DNA from: Propionibacteriaceae bacterium | Lineage (GTDB): Bacteria > Actinomycetota > Actinomycetes > Propionibacteriales > Propionibacteriaceae | NCBI GenBank assembly: GCA_030538175.1 | Contig: JAUNUL010000170.1 | Span: forward strand, 1 to 6,523 | Direction: 5' to 3' | DNA: 6,523 bases | Notes under the pieces: generated by a model | Database searches by the model: none | Seen by the model: the letters and a program-made list of their open reading frames with translations, nothing else | What the model was told of the DNA's origin: nothing | Translations under genes and position numbers: made by a program | Shown: positions 6,523 to 6,523 of the stretch, piece after piece | How positions within the stretch are numbered: position 1 is the first letter of the stretch | Layout: each line of letters starts with the position of its first letter

Positions 6523-6523
6523 G

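Overview
This window reads as chromosomal DNA from a high-GC actinobacterium. It has GTG starts, GC-rich third positions, a DUF3152 protein (a family essentially confined to Actinobacteria) and a response regulator that closely resembles mycobacterial MprA. The anaerobic-type cobalamin gene cobD/cbiB, a lone arginine deiminase gene and many CGTACG palindromes would suit a member of the Propionibacteriales, but that placement is inference.

Layout. On the plus strand the left edge carries the C-terminal part of a DUF3152 zincin-like protein (2-388). Its stop codon overlaps by four bases (GTGA) the proposed start of an AlkA/HhH-GPD type DNA-3-methyladenine glycosylase (385-1320). A 113-base convergent gap (1321-1433) with two small hairpins separates this pair from the minus-strand genes. 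Read in their transcription direction (right to left), these are: cobS C-terminus (6522-6403), cobU (6412-5888), a 146-base gap with repeats, cobD/cbiB (5741-4779), an MprA-like response regulator (4765-4070), an MprB-like sensor kinase (4073-2682) and arginine deiminase arcA (2639-1434).

How the genes work together. CobD, CobU and CobS act consecutively in late cobalamin synthesis: aminopropanol attachment, cobinamide kinase and guanylylation, then nucleotide loop joining. The two-component pair starts 13 bases after cobD stops, and its Shine-Dalgarno sequence begins at the cobD stop codon. The kinase overlaps the regulator by four bases, and arcA follows 42 bases later behind a perfect AGGAGG. 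The sequence therefore allows a single transcript joining a cobalamin enzyme, an envelope-stress type two-component system and arginine catabolism. No obvious promoter room exists between cobD and arcA. The most unusual points are this gene order, the lone arcA without arcB/arcC/arcD beside it, a nested inverted and tandem repeat after cobU, and an excess of the palindrome GCGTACGC across the window. I did not find a defence system, mobile element, CRISPR array, RNA gene or clearly new system.
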